Positions 52,313-60,046 of a DNA stretch of 64,000 bases are shown here, one piece after another. Under the pieces are notes generated by a model, which was not told where the DNA came from, ran no database searches, and was given only the letters and a program-made list of their open reading frames with translations. The number at the start of each line of letters is the position of its first letter. Position 1 is the stretch's first letter. A program made the position numbers and the translations under genes. The stretch comes from Candidatus Gastranaerophilales bacterium (GTDB lineage Bacteria; Cyanobacteriota; Vampirovibrionia; Gastranaerophilales; Gastranaerophilaceae), in contig CALUQE010000008.1 of the NCBI GenBank assembly GCA_944322845.1, forward strand, positions 25,593 to 89,592, in the 5' to 3' direction.

Positions 52313-53962
52313 ATGGGGAAGTTTGATTTATTCAATAAATTCAACAGTGCTGTACTCGTCATTAATGCAGACAAAGAAACTGTTTTCAGGAATAATGTTT
52401 TTAAACGAATTTTTTCTGATTTTAAAACGCTGGAAAAATTCTCCCACAAACTAAATTACAATGTATGTGCGCTTGTCAGCAACGATGTAAAAGTCCATTC
52501 TCCGATTGCTCAGGCGATAAATTCAAAAGAAGATTTTTCGGCTTTTATAACTTATCAGACATCAAATAATGAACTTTTTTATTATGATATGAACTCTACA
52601 AAAAAAGGTTCGTATAATATTATTGTTTTTACCGATGTAACGGCGAAGGCGGAACTTCAAAACATAACACAGAGAAATCAAAATCTTCAAAAGAAAATTT
52701 CACTGCTTGAAAATGATAATAAAAATTTATCAAAAATAAAACTTCAGGCTCAATCTCAGGCAATGAAACTTCTGCTGCTTAATAATATTTCTAATATTAT
52801 AAGAGAATCAATCGATACTTCTGTTATTCTTAATTCCGCACTGGAAGAAATTGCGCAGATGTTCGGCGCATTCAGAGCATATTATGCGGAAACATCAGGC
52901 GGAAACAAGTTTAAAATAACAGAATCGTTGGATAAAAAAGATTGCGGTGAGGAAATTTCTTTCGATAAAGATGCAAATGATTGCATCAAAAAAAACAAAG
53001 TTTCCTGTATTACCTGTATGAAAGAGTACAAAGAAGCGAAGCCTTTCAGAGAGCTTGTTCAGAGAGTTGTACTGCCGATTTATCATTTGAATAAACTTTT
53101 GGGAATAATCGTACTTTCAACAAAACAAAAAACAAAATTCGACGATACATTAGAAGTTTTAAACGGGGTTTCTTCCCAGCTTGGGAATGCAATAATTCAG
53201 GCAGAATTATATAAAAAAAATGAGCAAATGGTTAAAGATTTAACCAAAACATTAAAAGAATTAAAAGATACTCAATTGAAACTTATTAATTCGGAGAAAA
53301 TGGCATCGCTCGGTCAGCTTGTGGCAGGTGTTGCGCACGAAATTAATACTCCGGTGGCTTCAATTAAATCTAATAATGAGATTACAAAAAAACTTATATC
53401 AAAAATTAAAGATGAAGAAATTCTGAGTCTTTTAAGGGAAGTGAATGAAATAGATTCCGAAGCAATAGAGAGAATAAACAGGCTGGTTGTGTCTTTGAGA
53501 AAGTTTGTAAGGCTTGATGAAGCTGAACTGCAGGAAGCGGATATTAACAAAGAAATTGATTTAACGCTTGATTTAATCAGGCATGAAACAAAAAACAGGA
53601 TAGAGGTTGTAAAAAATTATTCCAATCTTCCGCCGGTAAAATGTTATCCTAATATGTTAAATCAGGTGTTTATGAATATTCTCGTCAACGCAGTGCACGC
53701 AATAAAAGACAGGGGAACAATAACTATTGACACAAGCTATAAAAATGATAATTTATCAGTCAAAATTAAAGATACCGGATGCGGAATTAAAGAGCCGGAC
53801 AAAATCTTTTTTGCAGGTTACACTACAAAAGGGGTCGGGGTTGGAACCGGCTTAGGGCTTGCGATTTCCCAAAAAATTATTGAAAAACATAAAGGAAAGA
53901 TTTCAGTAAAAACAAAAATCAATGAGGGAAGCGAGTTTACTATTACTATCCCGAGTAAGTAG
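52313..53962 (+). CDS. Soluble PAS/GAF sensor histidine kinase
   Basis: A 549-residue cytoplasmic sensor kinase without membrane segments. The N-terminal PAS-like domain (about residues 7-115; SAVLVINADKETVFRNNVF) is followed by a coiled coil (118-165), a GAF domain (about 170-310) with a cysteine cluster (DCIKKNKVSCITC), a second coiled coil, the HisKA box (LVAGVAHEINTPVAS, His near 342) and the HATPase (QVFMNILVNAVHAI, DTGCGI, GTGLGLAIS). An upstream in-frame start at 52229 is rejected because a perfect promoter lies after it. No response regulator gene is adjacent. The signal is unknown. Confidence 0.92.
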   Translation: MGKFDLFNKFNSAVLVINADKETVFRNNVFKRIFSDFKTLEKFSHKLNYNVCALVSNDVKVHSPIAQAINSKEDFSAFITYQTSNNELFYYDMNSTKKGSYNIIVFTDVTAKAELQNITQRNQNLQKKISLLENDNKNLSKIKLQAQSQAMKLLLLNNISNIIRESIDTSVILNSALEEIAQMFGAFRAYYAETSGGNKFKITESLDKKDCGEEISFDKDANDCIKKNKVSCITCMKEYKEAKPFRELVQRVVLPIYHLNKLLGIIVLSTKQKTKFDDTLEVLNGVSSQLGNAIIQAELYKKNEQMVKDLTKTLKELKDTQLKLINSEKMASLGQLVAGVAHEINTPVASIKSNNEITKKLISKIKDEEILSLLREVNEIDSEAIERINRLVVSLRKFVRLDEAELQEADINKEIDLTLDLIRHETKNRIEVVKNYSNLPPVKCYPNMLNQVFMNILVNAVHAIKDRGTITIDTSYKNDNLSVKIKDTGCGIKEPDKIFFAGYTTKGVGVGTGLGLAISQKIIEKHKGKISVKTKINEGSEFTITIPSK

Positions 53963-54175
53963 TAATTTTAAAGATTTGTAAAGCTCCGTTTTTCTTATCA
54001 TTACTAAGTTTCAAGAATATAAGAATTATAATAATAATTAATTTTTGTAAAAATATCTGGCAGGCTAGTTATAAAAATGTCAAAATATGGTATATTAATA
54101 CTACCGAGATTAAGTGTAAATTTTACCCTAATTCAAAGGGAATGTAACAAAAAATTTACAAAGTAAATAGATAAA

Positions 54176-54208
54176 GGCAATTTTTAATAACAATAAAACT
54201 TTATATTA
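54176..54208 (+). promoter_or_regulatory. Shared promoter-like element, copy C
   Basis: GGCAATTTT (54176-54184), exactly 14 bases, CTTTATATTA (54199-54208), with ATGTAACAAA upstream (about 54143). The rest of the 53963-54255 gap is AT-rich; I see no RNA gene in it. Confidence 0.55.
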
Positions 54209-54255
54209 CTGTGTAGAAGTTAAAGAAATATGTTTACATATTGGAGGTAACGTGT

Positions 54256-55113
54256 ATGGCAATTACAGTAAACAGCAAAAAAAAGCAGGTTAAAAAAACT
54301 TTTCAGGAATTAATCAATGATTTGATGACTTCAAGTTCTGAAAAAGTTAGATATAATGCTGCCCGTGTTCTTGGAGAAATGGGCGATTCTAAAGCTGTTG
54401 AACCGTTAATTGAAGTTTTAAAGAACGATAAAAACGGTTCTGTTCGTTTATATGCCGCTCGTGCGTTGGGCGAATTGGGCGATTCTAAAGCCACTGAACA
54501 TTTGATTGAATCTTTAAGAGAAGACCGTAACGTTGACGTAAGAGTTCGTGCAGCACGTGCACTCGGACGTCTTGGCGGTAAAATCGTAGTTGAACCTCTT
54601 GTAGAAGCTCTTAATGATGAAAATTCACAGGTTTGTATTACTGCAACAGATGCTTTAATTGAAATCGGTGATGTTGCAACAGATGCTTTAATGAAATCTT
54701 TAGATCACGAAAAGGTTAACGTAAGATGCGATGCTACACGCGCACTTGGCGAAATCGGAAACAAAAAATGCGTAGATAAAATTATTAATATGTTATACGA
54801 TGAATGGGTTAACGTTAGAATTTATGCGGTAACTTCTTTAGGTAAATTGAATGATAAAAAAGCAGTTCCTGCATTAATCGACGTTATGAAAAACCGTTCA
54901 GAAAATGATTTAGTAAGAGCAGGCGCAGCTGCAGCTCTTGGTGTTCTAAGAGACCAGAGAGCACTCCTTCCTTTGAGAGAATTAATTATGGAAGCAGAAG
55001 AACTCGGTGAATTAGAAGATACAGCTTTAAAATCTTTCAAAAAGATTATGGCTGCTAACTGGCAGGCTATTCCGGGAGCTACTCAACAAAAGAAACCTGC
55101 TCAAACATTTTAA
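54256..55113 (+). CDS. HEAT-repeat protein (PBS-lyase-like repeats)
   Basis: A 285-residue protein built of about seven HEAT-like repeats of 31 residues (NAARVLGEMGDSKAVEPLIE, YAARALGELGDSKATEHLIE, RAARALGRLGGKIVVEPLVE, DATRALGEIGNKKCVDKIIN). Such repeats bind proteins; in Cyanobacteria related ones handle phycobilins, but there is no reason to expect that here. The start has GGAGG 8 bases upstream (ATG 54256). The leader is about 45 bases and is preceded by the shared promoter-like element. A strong terminator follows, so it is a single-gene unit; codon use suggests high expression. Confidence 0.9.
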   Translation: MAITVNSKKKQVKKTFQELINDLMTSSSEKVRYNAARVLGEMGDSKAVEPLIEVLKNDKNGSVRLYAARALGELGDSKATEHLIESLREDRNVDVRVRAARALGRLGGKIVVEPLVEALNDENSQVCITATDALIEIGDVATDALMKSLDHEKVNVRCDATRALGEIGNKKCVDKIINMLYDEWVNVRIYAVTSLGKLNDKKAVPALIDVMKNRSENDLVRAGAAAALGVLRDQRALLPLRELIMEAEELGELEDTALKSFKKIMAANWQAIPGATQQKKPAQTF

Positions 55114-55131
55114 TTAAGATGTAAGATATTT

Positions 55132-55166
55132 AAAAAAGACTCTGATTTTTATCAGGGTCTTTTTTT
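55132..55166 (+). terminator. Terminator of the HEAT-repeat gene
   Basis: AAAAAAGACTCTGAT paired with ATCAGGGTCTTTTTT around a 4-base T loop (one G-T pair), followed by T. Confidence 0.9.
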
Positions 55167-55191
55167 ATGTTGTTAATCTTTGTAACAAAAA

Positions 55192-55224
55192 GGCAATTTA
55201 AGAAAAATTATTTACTTTTTAATA
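55192..55224 (+). promoter_or_regulatory. Shared promoter-like element, copy D
   Basis: GGCAATTTA (55192-55200), exactly 14 bases, CTTTTTAATA (55215-55224), with TTGTAACAAA directly upstream. It starts 23 bases before the RelA-like ATG. Confidence 0.5.
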
Positions 55225-55246
55225 ATACGGGGAATTATTAAAAAAT

Positions 55247-56560
55247 ATGGGATATCAGTTTTTAATCAAAAAATTTATGCAAAAACCTGAACTGGGGCTT
55301 AATGTTAATTTTTCAAGATTGACGGCGGGTTCCAGAGATATGGATATTGCCTTAAAGGCAAAAGATTTGGCGATTAAAAAAGCTGATTTAGGGACAACTG
55401 CGTATCAAATAGGCGAGGAGCTTAAAGTACAATTCCCGAAGGCAAGGGAACAGGTTGACAATATTTTTGGAGATTTAAACTCTGTTGAGCGGATTACGAA
55501 CAGACCCAAGGGTGCTGTTTCAATACATACTAAGCTGGAGCGCGGAATTAAGGAAAATAAAATCAATTCTTACGAAACTGCTGTAAAATATATCGGCGAC
55601 GGAATTGGTTCAAGAGTTATTACGCGCCCGCTTGAGAAATTATCACGTGCACAAATCAAAAAAATGGTTGAAGAGTTAAAAATCAACGGAGATCCGTTAA
55701 CAAAAGAAGAAAAAGTTTTATTAAATAAATATATTTATAATAATCCTATGTCACCGGAGGAAGCGGACAGGGCATTTCCTTTATTTGAAAAATTTGCGCA
55801 GCCTTTGATTGAAAAACGTTCGAAGCAGGTTGTTGATGACCTTTCGCTTTCTATTGCATCAAACAGGATTAAAAAAGGTGAATTGAGTATTGAACAAATT
55901 AAGGAACAGAATTTGTTATCTGAAGATTTGATTAAGCGTCTTGAGACAGAAGAGTTTGAGCCATTGGAGGTTTTGCTGATTAATAATTATAGGGGCGGAC
56001 ACGGACTGCCGGAATTTAGCAGCAGGCAGATTCAGGCTTTAAGAAAAATCTGCGGAAGCGGAGTTATAGTAAATTCCCGCCCTGACCTTGCAGGGTATAA
56101 TAAGTTTCCTAATTATAAGTATTCAAAATCTGAGGCAAAAGAATTTGCAATTAAAGCTTCCGGCTATCGTACCGGTCAGATGAATATTATTCATTCAAAC
56201 GGCGCAAGAGGCGAGATTCAATTCAGAGGTCCGTATACAAATTATTTTGGCGAATATGAGCATATTGCGTATGATTTAAGGCAGGGAAAAAATACGCTGG
56301 GGCCTTTATTTAATGATTATAAACGGGAAATCTCCCGGCTTTCGGATTATAAATATGCAAGATACAATAAATATCTGGAGGAGTGTTATAATTATTATAA
56401 CCGGCTGGAGCTGGGACTGCCGGCAGTGAAACCAAAACTGCCTAAGGGTTTCAATAAAATTCTTTCTGAAGAAAATATGAAGAAGCTTTATGAAGCTAAT
56501 GAGGCAAGGCTTGAAAATCTGAAAGCAGGATTCTCACCGCATTTTGTAGAAGTTGCGTAA
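55247..56560 (+). CDS. RelA/SpoT-like nucleotide pyrophosphokinase-domain protein
   Basis: A 437-residue protein whose motifs match, in order, a RelA/SpoT synthetase domain: RPKGAVSIHTKL (residues 87-98, as in RxKxxxSIxxK), DGIGSRVI (118-125, as in DxxGxRV), SGYRTGQMNI (305-314), GEIQFRGPY (322-330) and EYEHIAYDL (336-344). A helical insert of about 180 residues separates the second and third motifs, unlike housekeeping (p)ppGpp synthetases. There is no HD, TGS or ACT domain. It could be a small alarmone synthetase or a toxin-type pyrophosphokinase. A small gene follows after 12 bases. Confidence 0.65.
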   Translation: MGYQFLIKKFMQKPELGLNVNFSRLTAGSRDMDIALKAKDLAIKKADLGTTAYQIGEELKVQFPKAREQVDNIFGDLNSVERITNRPKGAVSIHTKLERGIKENKINSYETAVKYIGDGIGSRVITRPLEKLSRAQIKKMVEELKINGDPLTKEEKVLLNKYIYNNPMSPEEADRAFPLFEKFAQPLIEKRSKQVVDDLSLSIASNRIKKGELSIEQIKEQNLLSEDLIKRLETEEFEPLEVLLINNYRGGHGLPEFSSRQIQALRKICGSGVIVNSRPDLAGYNKFPNYKYSKSEAKEFAIKASGYRTGQMNIIHSNGARGEIQFRGPYTNYFGEYEHIAYDLRQGKNTLGPLFNDYKREISRLSDYKYARYNKYLEECYNYYNRLELGLPAVKPKLPKGFNKILSEENMKKLYEANEARLENLKAGFSPHFVEVA

Positions 56561-56572
56561 GGAAATAGATAT

Positions 56573-56986
56573 ATGATAAAATACGATATTAAAAAGATTA
56601 ATAATAAACATATAAGGATGATGCCGAAGAAGATGGAAAAAAAGTTTTCGGAAGAGCTTAACAACGTTATATTGAAGATGAAAAATCGTATTTCCAGAGA
56701 AATTCCGGATAAAGGGTATTTTAGAAATTTTGCTGAAGATTTTGAAAATAAAGATAAAAATATTTTTGCAAGGGCAATTTCTTTGAATATTGAAAAAGAT
56801 GAAAATATTGAAGGCGGCGCTCTGCTTTTGGTCTCGGCGCTTCATCCGTCAATGAATGTTGATGCCACCTCAATGCTTGTTTGCGGCAGGCGTGATGATA
56901 TTTTGAAATTTATGAACAAAGATAACTTTTCGCAAAAAGTAGCAGAAGAGATAAATAAGTTATCAGAGTCATTAAAACGGATATAA
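56573..56986 (+). CDS. Small partner protein of the RelA-like gene
   Basis: A 137-residue protein I do not recognise. It has a basic helical first half (MIKYDIKKINNKHIRMMPKK), then an alpha/beta part with a hydrophobic strand GGALLLVSALHPS and a helix at the end (KVAEEINKLSESLKRI). No membrane segment or signal peptide. It starts 12 bases after the RelA-like stop (AAGGAAA site) and ends before a strong terminator, so the two are co-transcribed. The pairing invites the idea of a neutralising partner, which is not shown. Confidence 0.65.
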   Translation: MIKYDIKKINNKHIRMMPKKMEKKFSEELNNVILKMKNRISREIPDKGYFRNFAEDFENKDKNIFARAISLNIEKDENIEGGALLLVSALHPSMNVDATSMLVCGRRDDILKFMNKDNFSQKVAEEINKLSESLKRI

Positions 56987-56992
56987 TTAAAA

Positions 56993-57017
56993 GGCGGGAA
57001 TTTGAAAAATTCCCGCC
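56993..57017. terminator. Bidirectional terminator
   Basis: GGCGGGAATTT / AAATTCCCGCC arms with a 3-base loop, between the convergent 56573 gene and the alcohol dehydrogenase; A/T runs on both sides. Confidence 0.88.
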
Positions 57018-57027
57018 CTGATTATTT

Positions 57028-57993
57028 TTACATTTTGATTAAAATTTTTATGCTTTCTTTGGATTTATTGGCTTCAAAAGCTTCTATGGCATCATCAATT
57101 GAATAAATTCCGCTTATAAACGGAGTGAAATCAATTCTGTTGTTTTTCAGCAGTCTGAGTGCCGGCGGGAATTGACCGCAGCGCGAGCCGAGAACAGTTA
57201 TTTCATCGATTACAATCGGTGCAAGGTTAAGTTCTTTACCGGAAGCAACCGTGCTTTTAAGAACCAGCGTTCCTCTCGGTTTAGTTAGAGCCATAGAGGT
57301 TTCAAAACCTGAAGCTGTTCCTGTTGCTTCTACTACGACATCATAAATCTTATCATGCGGAAATTCATTTAACAGCATGGTTTTAACACCTTGAGCTTTG
57401 GCAATATCGAGTTTATTTTGATGTTTGCCGACAAGCAGAACGTCAAGATTTTGAGAATTGAGTGTCAGGGCTGTTGTAAGTCCGAGTTTTCCGTCTCCGA
57501 GTACAACAACTTTCTGCATAGGTTTAATATGAAGCTGTTCGGTAATTTCGCAGGCTGCTGCAAGCGGTTCTACAAAAACTGCTTGTTCGTCAGTGACGTT
57601 ATCCGGAACTTCAAACAGCACATTGGTTGGCATGGTCATATATTCCGCAAAGCAGCCGTCTTTTTTCCAAATGCCTAAAGTGTGGCGGTTAGGGCAGTGG
57701 CGGTAATTCTTTTTTGCGCACCATTCGCATTCCGGATCGTTGCAGCCGTAACTGATTTCTGCAACAACTCTTTTGCCGACGAGAGATTTGTCTTCTCCGT
57801 TAACTTCTTCCACAACTCCGACAAATTCGTGTCCGAGAATACCTTTGTATCCCATATATCCTTTAGTAATTTCAAAATCTGTATTACAAATACCAGCAAG
57901 TTTTACTCTGATTAAAGCTTCGCCTTTTTGCGGAGTCGGTTTCGGGTAATTTTTATCAAGTTTTAATCCTTCATCAAATACAATTGCTTTCAT
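57028..57993 (-). CDS. Zinc-dependent alcohol dehydrogenase (MDR family)
   Basis: A 321-residue medium-chain dehydrogenase. The catalytic zinc site uses GICNTDFE (Cys36 region) and GHEFVGVVEE. Structural zinc cysteines lie at CNDPECEWCAKKNYRHC (near 93-109). The Rossmann loop is VVLGDGKLGLTTA (near 183). It is shorter than the 340-350 usual for the family. The physiological alcohol is unclear (sorbitol/threonine/alcohol-like groups all fit). GGAG precedes the start. The gap upstream holds the first copy of a 130-bp direct repeat. Confidence 0.9.
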   Translation of the reverse strand: MKAIVFDEGLKLDKNYPKPTPQKGEALIRVKLAGICNTDFEITKGYMGYKGILGHEFVGVVEEVNGEDKSLVGKRVVAEISYGCNDPECEWCAKKNYRHCPNRHTLGIWKKDGCFAEYMTMPTNVLFEVPDNVTDEQAVFVEPLAAACEITEQLHIKPMQKVVVLGDGKLGLTTALTLNSQNLDVLLVGKHQNKLDIAKAQGVKTMLLNEFPHDKIYDVVVEATGTASGFETSMALTKPRGTLVLKSTVASGKELNLAPIVIDEITVLGSRCGQFPPALRLLKNNRIDFTPFISGIYSIDDAIEAFEANKSKESIKILIKM

Positions 57994-58024
57994 TTTTACT
58001 CTCCTTATCTATAATAAAAATACC

Positions 58025-58154
58025 ATAAACACTGAGCTCTGGGTTAAGATGTAAAAAAGTCTTAACAATCTTATGGTGAAAATTAAAAATGTAGTAATAT
58101 AATCTTGTACTTGATTTTGAAACAAAGCTCAAACGCTGCGTAGGATAAATCTTT
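58025..58154. repeat. 130-bp direct repeat, left copy
   Basis: It begins ATAAACACTG and ends AGGATAAATCTTT. Over 90% identical by eye to 59794-59923, in the same orientation. It contains a 7-bp hairpin GTTAAGA/TCTTAAC, a TATAAT (58098-58103) and CTTGTACTTGATTTTGAAAC. Together the copies flank a 1.6-kb module. Confidence 0.9.
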
Positions 58155-58182
58155 CAGGGGTACAGGACGTATAATGCCTATA

Positions 58183-58560
58183 TTAATGTATATTATTAAT
58201 TGTGTTGTAAATAATATCATACAAAAGAGGGCTTATATATGTATGCCATGCAATGTTTGTAATTAGTAAAATCCAGAAAAAAATCTTATACCAGCGTGGA
58301 ATTTTTTTATTGTAGCTAATATGTTTTTTGAAAAATATAGCATTTAAAATAAAGATTCCCGCAAGAATACTGCATATTATAAGATAATTTATAACGGCAT
58401 TTCTAAGGTAGAGAATTAATAAAACGGCAACATCATAAAAAGCCAGTATTATAATAATAACCCAGGCGGTACAAATTGTGGAAAATAGTAAGAGCAGGTT
58501 AAATTCAATGTAATACATTGATTTTTCGACCAAATTGTTTAATATAGAAAAAATTTTCAT
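58183..58560 (-). CDS. Small membrane protein, paralogue 1
   Basis: A 125-residue protein with three to four hydrophobic segments (about residues 15-50, 58-75 and 92-112). It is a clear paralogue of its upstream neighbour: both share KISY/HISY-type loops (FFKKHISYNKKIPRWYKI against FFRKHISYDKKVPLWYKI) and CSI(L/F)AGIFILNAIFF. I chose ATG 58560 (MKIFSI), 4 bases after the neighbour's stop and aligned with its start. Very AT-rich. Function unknown. Confidence 0.75.
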   Translation of the reverse strand: MKIFSILNNLVEKSMYYIEFNLLLLFSTICTAWVIIIILAFYDVAVLLILYLRNAVINYLIICSILAGIFILNAIFFKKHISYNKKIPRWYKIFFWILLITNIAWHTYISPLLYDIIYNTINNIH

Positions 58561-58564
58561 AATT

Positions 58565-58930
58565 TTAGTAAACTCCAATGTATTGTATTTCCGGAATTAT
58601 GATAAAAATAAACCATACAATATTTACAATTAATAGTATAAAGAAAATGATTTTATACCATAGCGGAACCTTTTTGTCATAGCTAATATGTTTTCTGAAA
58701 AATATAGCATTCAAAATAAAGATTCCTGCGAAAATGCTGCATATTATAAGGTAATCATCAAGCAAAACAATTGTCAGATCAATAAAAATTAAAGGTGCAA
58801 TATCATAAAAAGCTAATATTATAAAAATACAACCAAGAATACATAATGTCATGAATATTATGAGTAGATTAAATTCAACATAATATATCGGTTTTTCTAT
58901 TAAATCTTTTAAGATTGATAAAATTTTCAT
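58565..58930 (-). CDS. Small membrane protein, paralogue 2
   Basis: A 121-residue membrane protein with the same layout as the next gene, likely a tandem duplication. The start MKILSILKDLIEK lies six bases after an extended -10, so the mRNA should be leaderless. It is transcribed divergently from the frameshifted lipase gene 30 bases away. The layout of a lipase beside small paralogous membrane proteins resembles effector-immunity loci, but there is no direct evidence for that role. Confidence 0.75.
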   Translation of the reverse strand: MKILSILKDLIEKPIYYVEFNLLIIFMTLCILGCIFIILAFYDIAPLIFIDLTIVLLDDYLIICSIFAGIFILNAIFFRKHISYDKKVPLWYKIIFFILLIVNIVWFIFIIIPEIQYIGVY

Positions 58931-58936
58931 AAATAA

Positions 58937-58945
58937 ATTATAACA
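58937..58945 (-). promoter_or_regulatory. Extended -10 giving leaderless membrane-protein mRNA
   Basis: On the minus strand TGTTATAAT, then six bases, then the ATG at 58930. No ribosome site is present. Confidence 0.7.
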
Positions 58946-58960
58946 CGAAAGGAAAAATAT

Positions 58961-59786
58961 ATGAAAAAAACAGAAGAATTAAACGATAAGATATTAGAAA
59001 ATATGTGTCAAAATACATATACAGACGATATCAGCCAAAAAAAGGCCGAAGGATGATACTTATGAAAAACCCAAAACGGGCTTTTATGCAGATATCTATA
59101 TTAGCAATAACAATAAAGATAAAGTTGTAATTGCTTTTAAGGGCAGTAATGATATAAAGGATCTACTTCAGGATCTGAAAATGTGGAAGTTTGAAAAAAT
59201 GCCGGAACAATTCCGCGATGCAAGAAAGTTATATGACTCATTAGTATCACTTTCTGACTTAGAAGATGCAGAATTTATTTTTACCGGGCATTCTCTTGGC
59301 GGAAGTGTTGCTGCATATCTTGGCTGCCGAACAGGCTGCAGAACTGTAACTTTTAACCCGTTTGGTATAGGAAAAATGGTTAGTAATCCCCAAAATACAA
59401 CCAACGTAACAAATTATGGAAATCCAAAAGATAGGATATTTATGGAAGAAATAAATAATCAAGTTGGTAAGGTTAAATATGTATTTAATCTTGATAATTT
59501 TAAGTCAGAAAAATTACCGGCAATAAAAAAATATCATCAATTAGAATCAATGGGAAATATAGATTTTGCTACAGAAGATATTAGCGGGCAACAGTTTGTT
59601 CAAAAAATATATAATTATGTACAAAATAATAAAAACAAAATGACATTTGATGAGATTTTAAATAATTTACCATATCTGGAAGGTAGTAATTCAAATTCTT
59701 GTCCCGGTTATGTTACTGTCGATGAATATCAAAGGAACGGTCATAAAGTAAGCGGCTACGTACGAAGCTGTCCGTATCATAATTAA
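58961..59786 (+). pseudogene. Class 3 lipase-like hydrolase, frameshifted at an A7 tract
   Basis: The first frame (ATG 58961, GAAAGGA upstream) stops after 31 codons at 59054-59056. Removing one A from the A7 run at 59037-59043 joins it to a frame open to 59786, giving about 274 residues. The joined product has DKVVIAFKGSNDIKDLLQDL and the nucleophile elbow FTGHSLGGSVAAYLG of lipase class 3/DUF2974-type hydrolases. It ends NGHKVSGYVRSCPYHN, a tail common in secreted proteins. Either a pseudogene, a phase-variable gene or one expressed by slippage; an assembly error is also possible. Confidence 0.75.
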
Positions 59787-59793
59787 ACGCCTT

Positions 59794-59923
59794 ATAAACA
59801 CTGTATTCTGGGTTAAGATGTAAAAAAGTCTTAACAATCTTATGGTGAAAAAAGAAAATGTAGTAATATAATCTTGTACTTGATTTTGAAACAAAGCTCA
59901 AATGCTGCGTAGGATAAATCTTT
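59794..59923. repeat. 130-bp direct repeat, right copy
   Basis: Same orientation as the copy at 58025-58154; differences are a few substitutions near GTATTC, AAAAGAAAATG and AAATGC. The remaining gap up to 60046 has an inverted repeat around TTCCTCTTTGCCTAAAGAGGAA. Confidence 0.9.
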
Positions 59924-60046
59924 AAAGAGTATGAGGGGGCAGAATGCCCTTATGGTTTTCAACTTGCGGAGAACCTGTCCGGTCTTCGCCAATTCCTCTT
60001 TGCCTAAAGAGGAAATTATCAAGTTAATAATTTTAGGAGGTTAATT

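Noticed and set aside
53963..54255. tRNA or small RNA gene in the 290-base gap
   Set aside because: No cloverleaf or strong stem was found; the gap holds AT-rich sequence and one promoter-like element.
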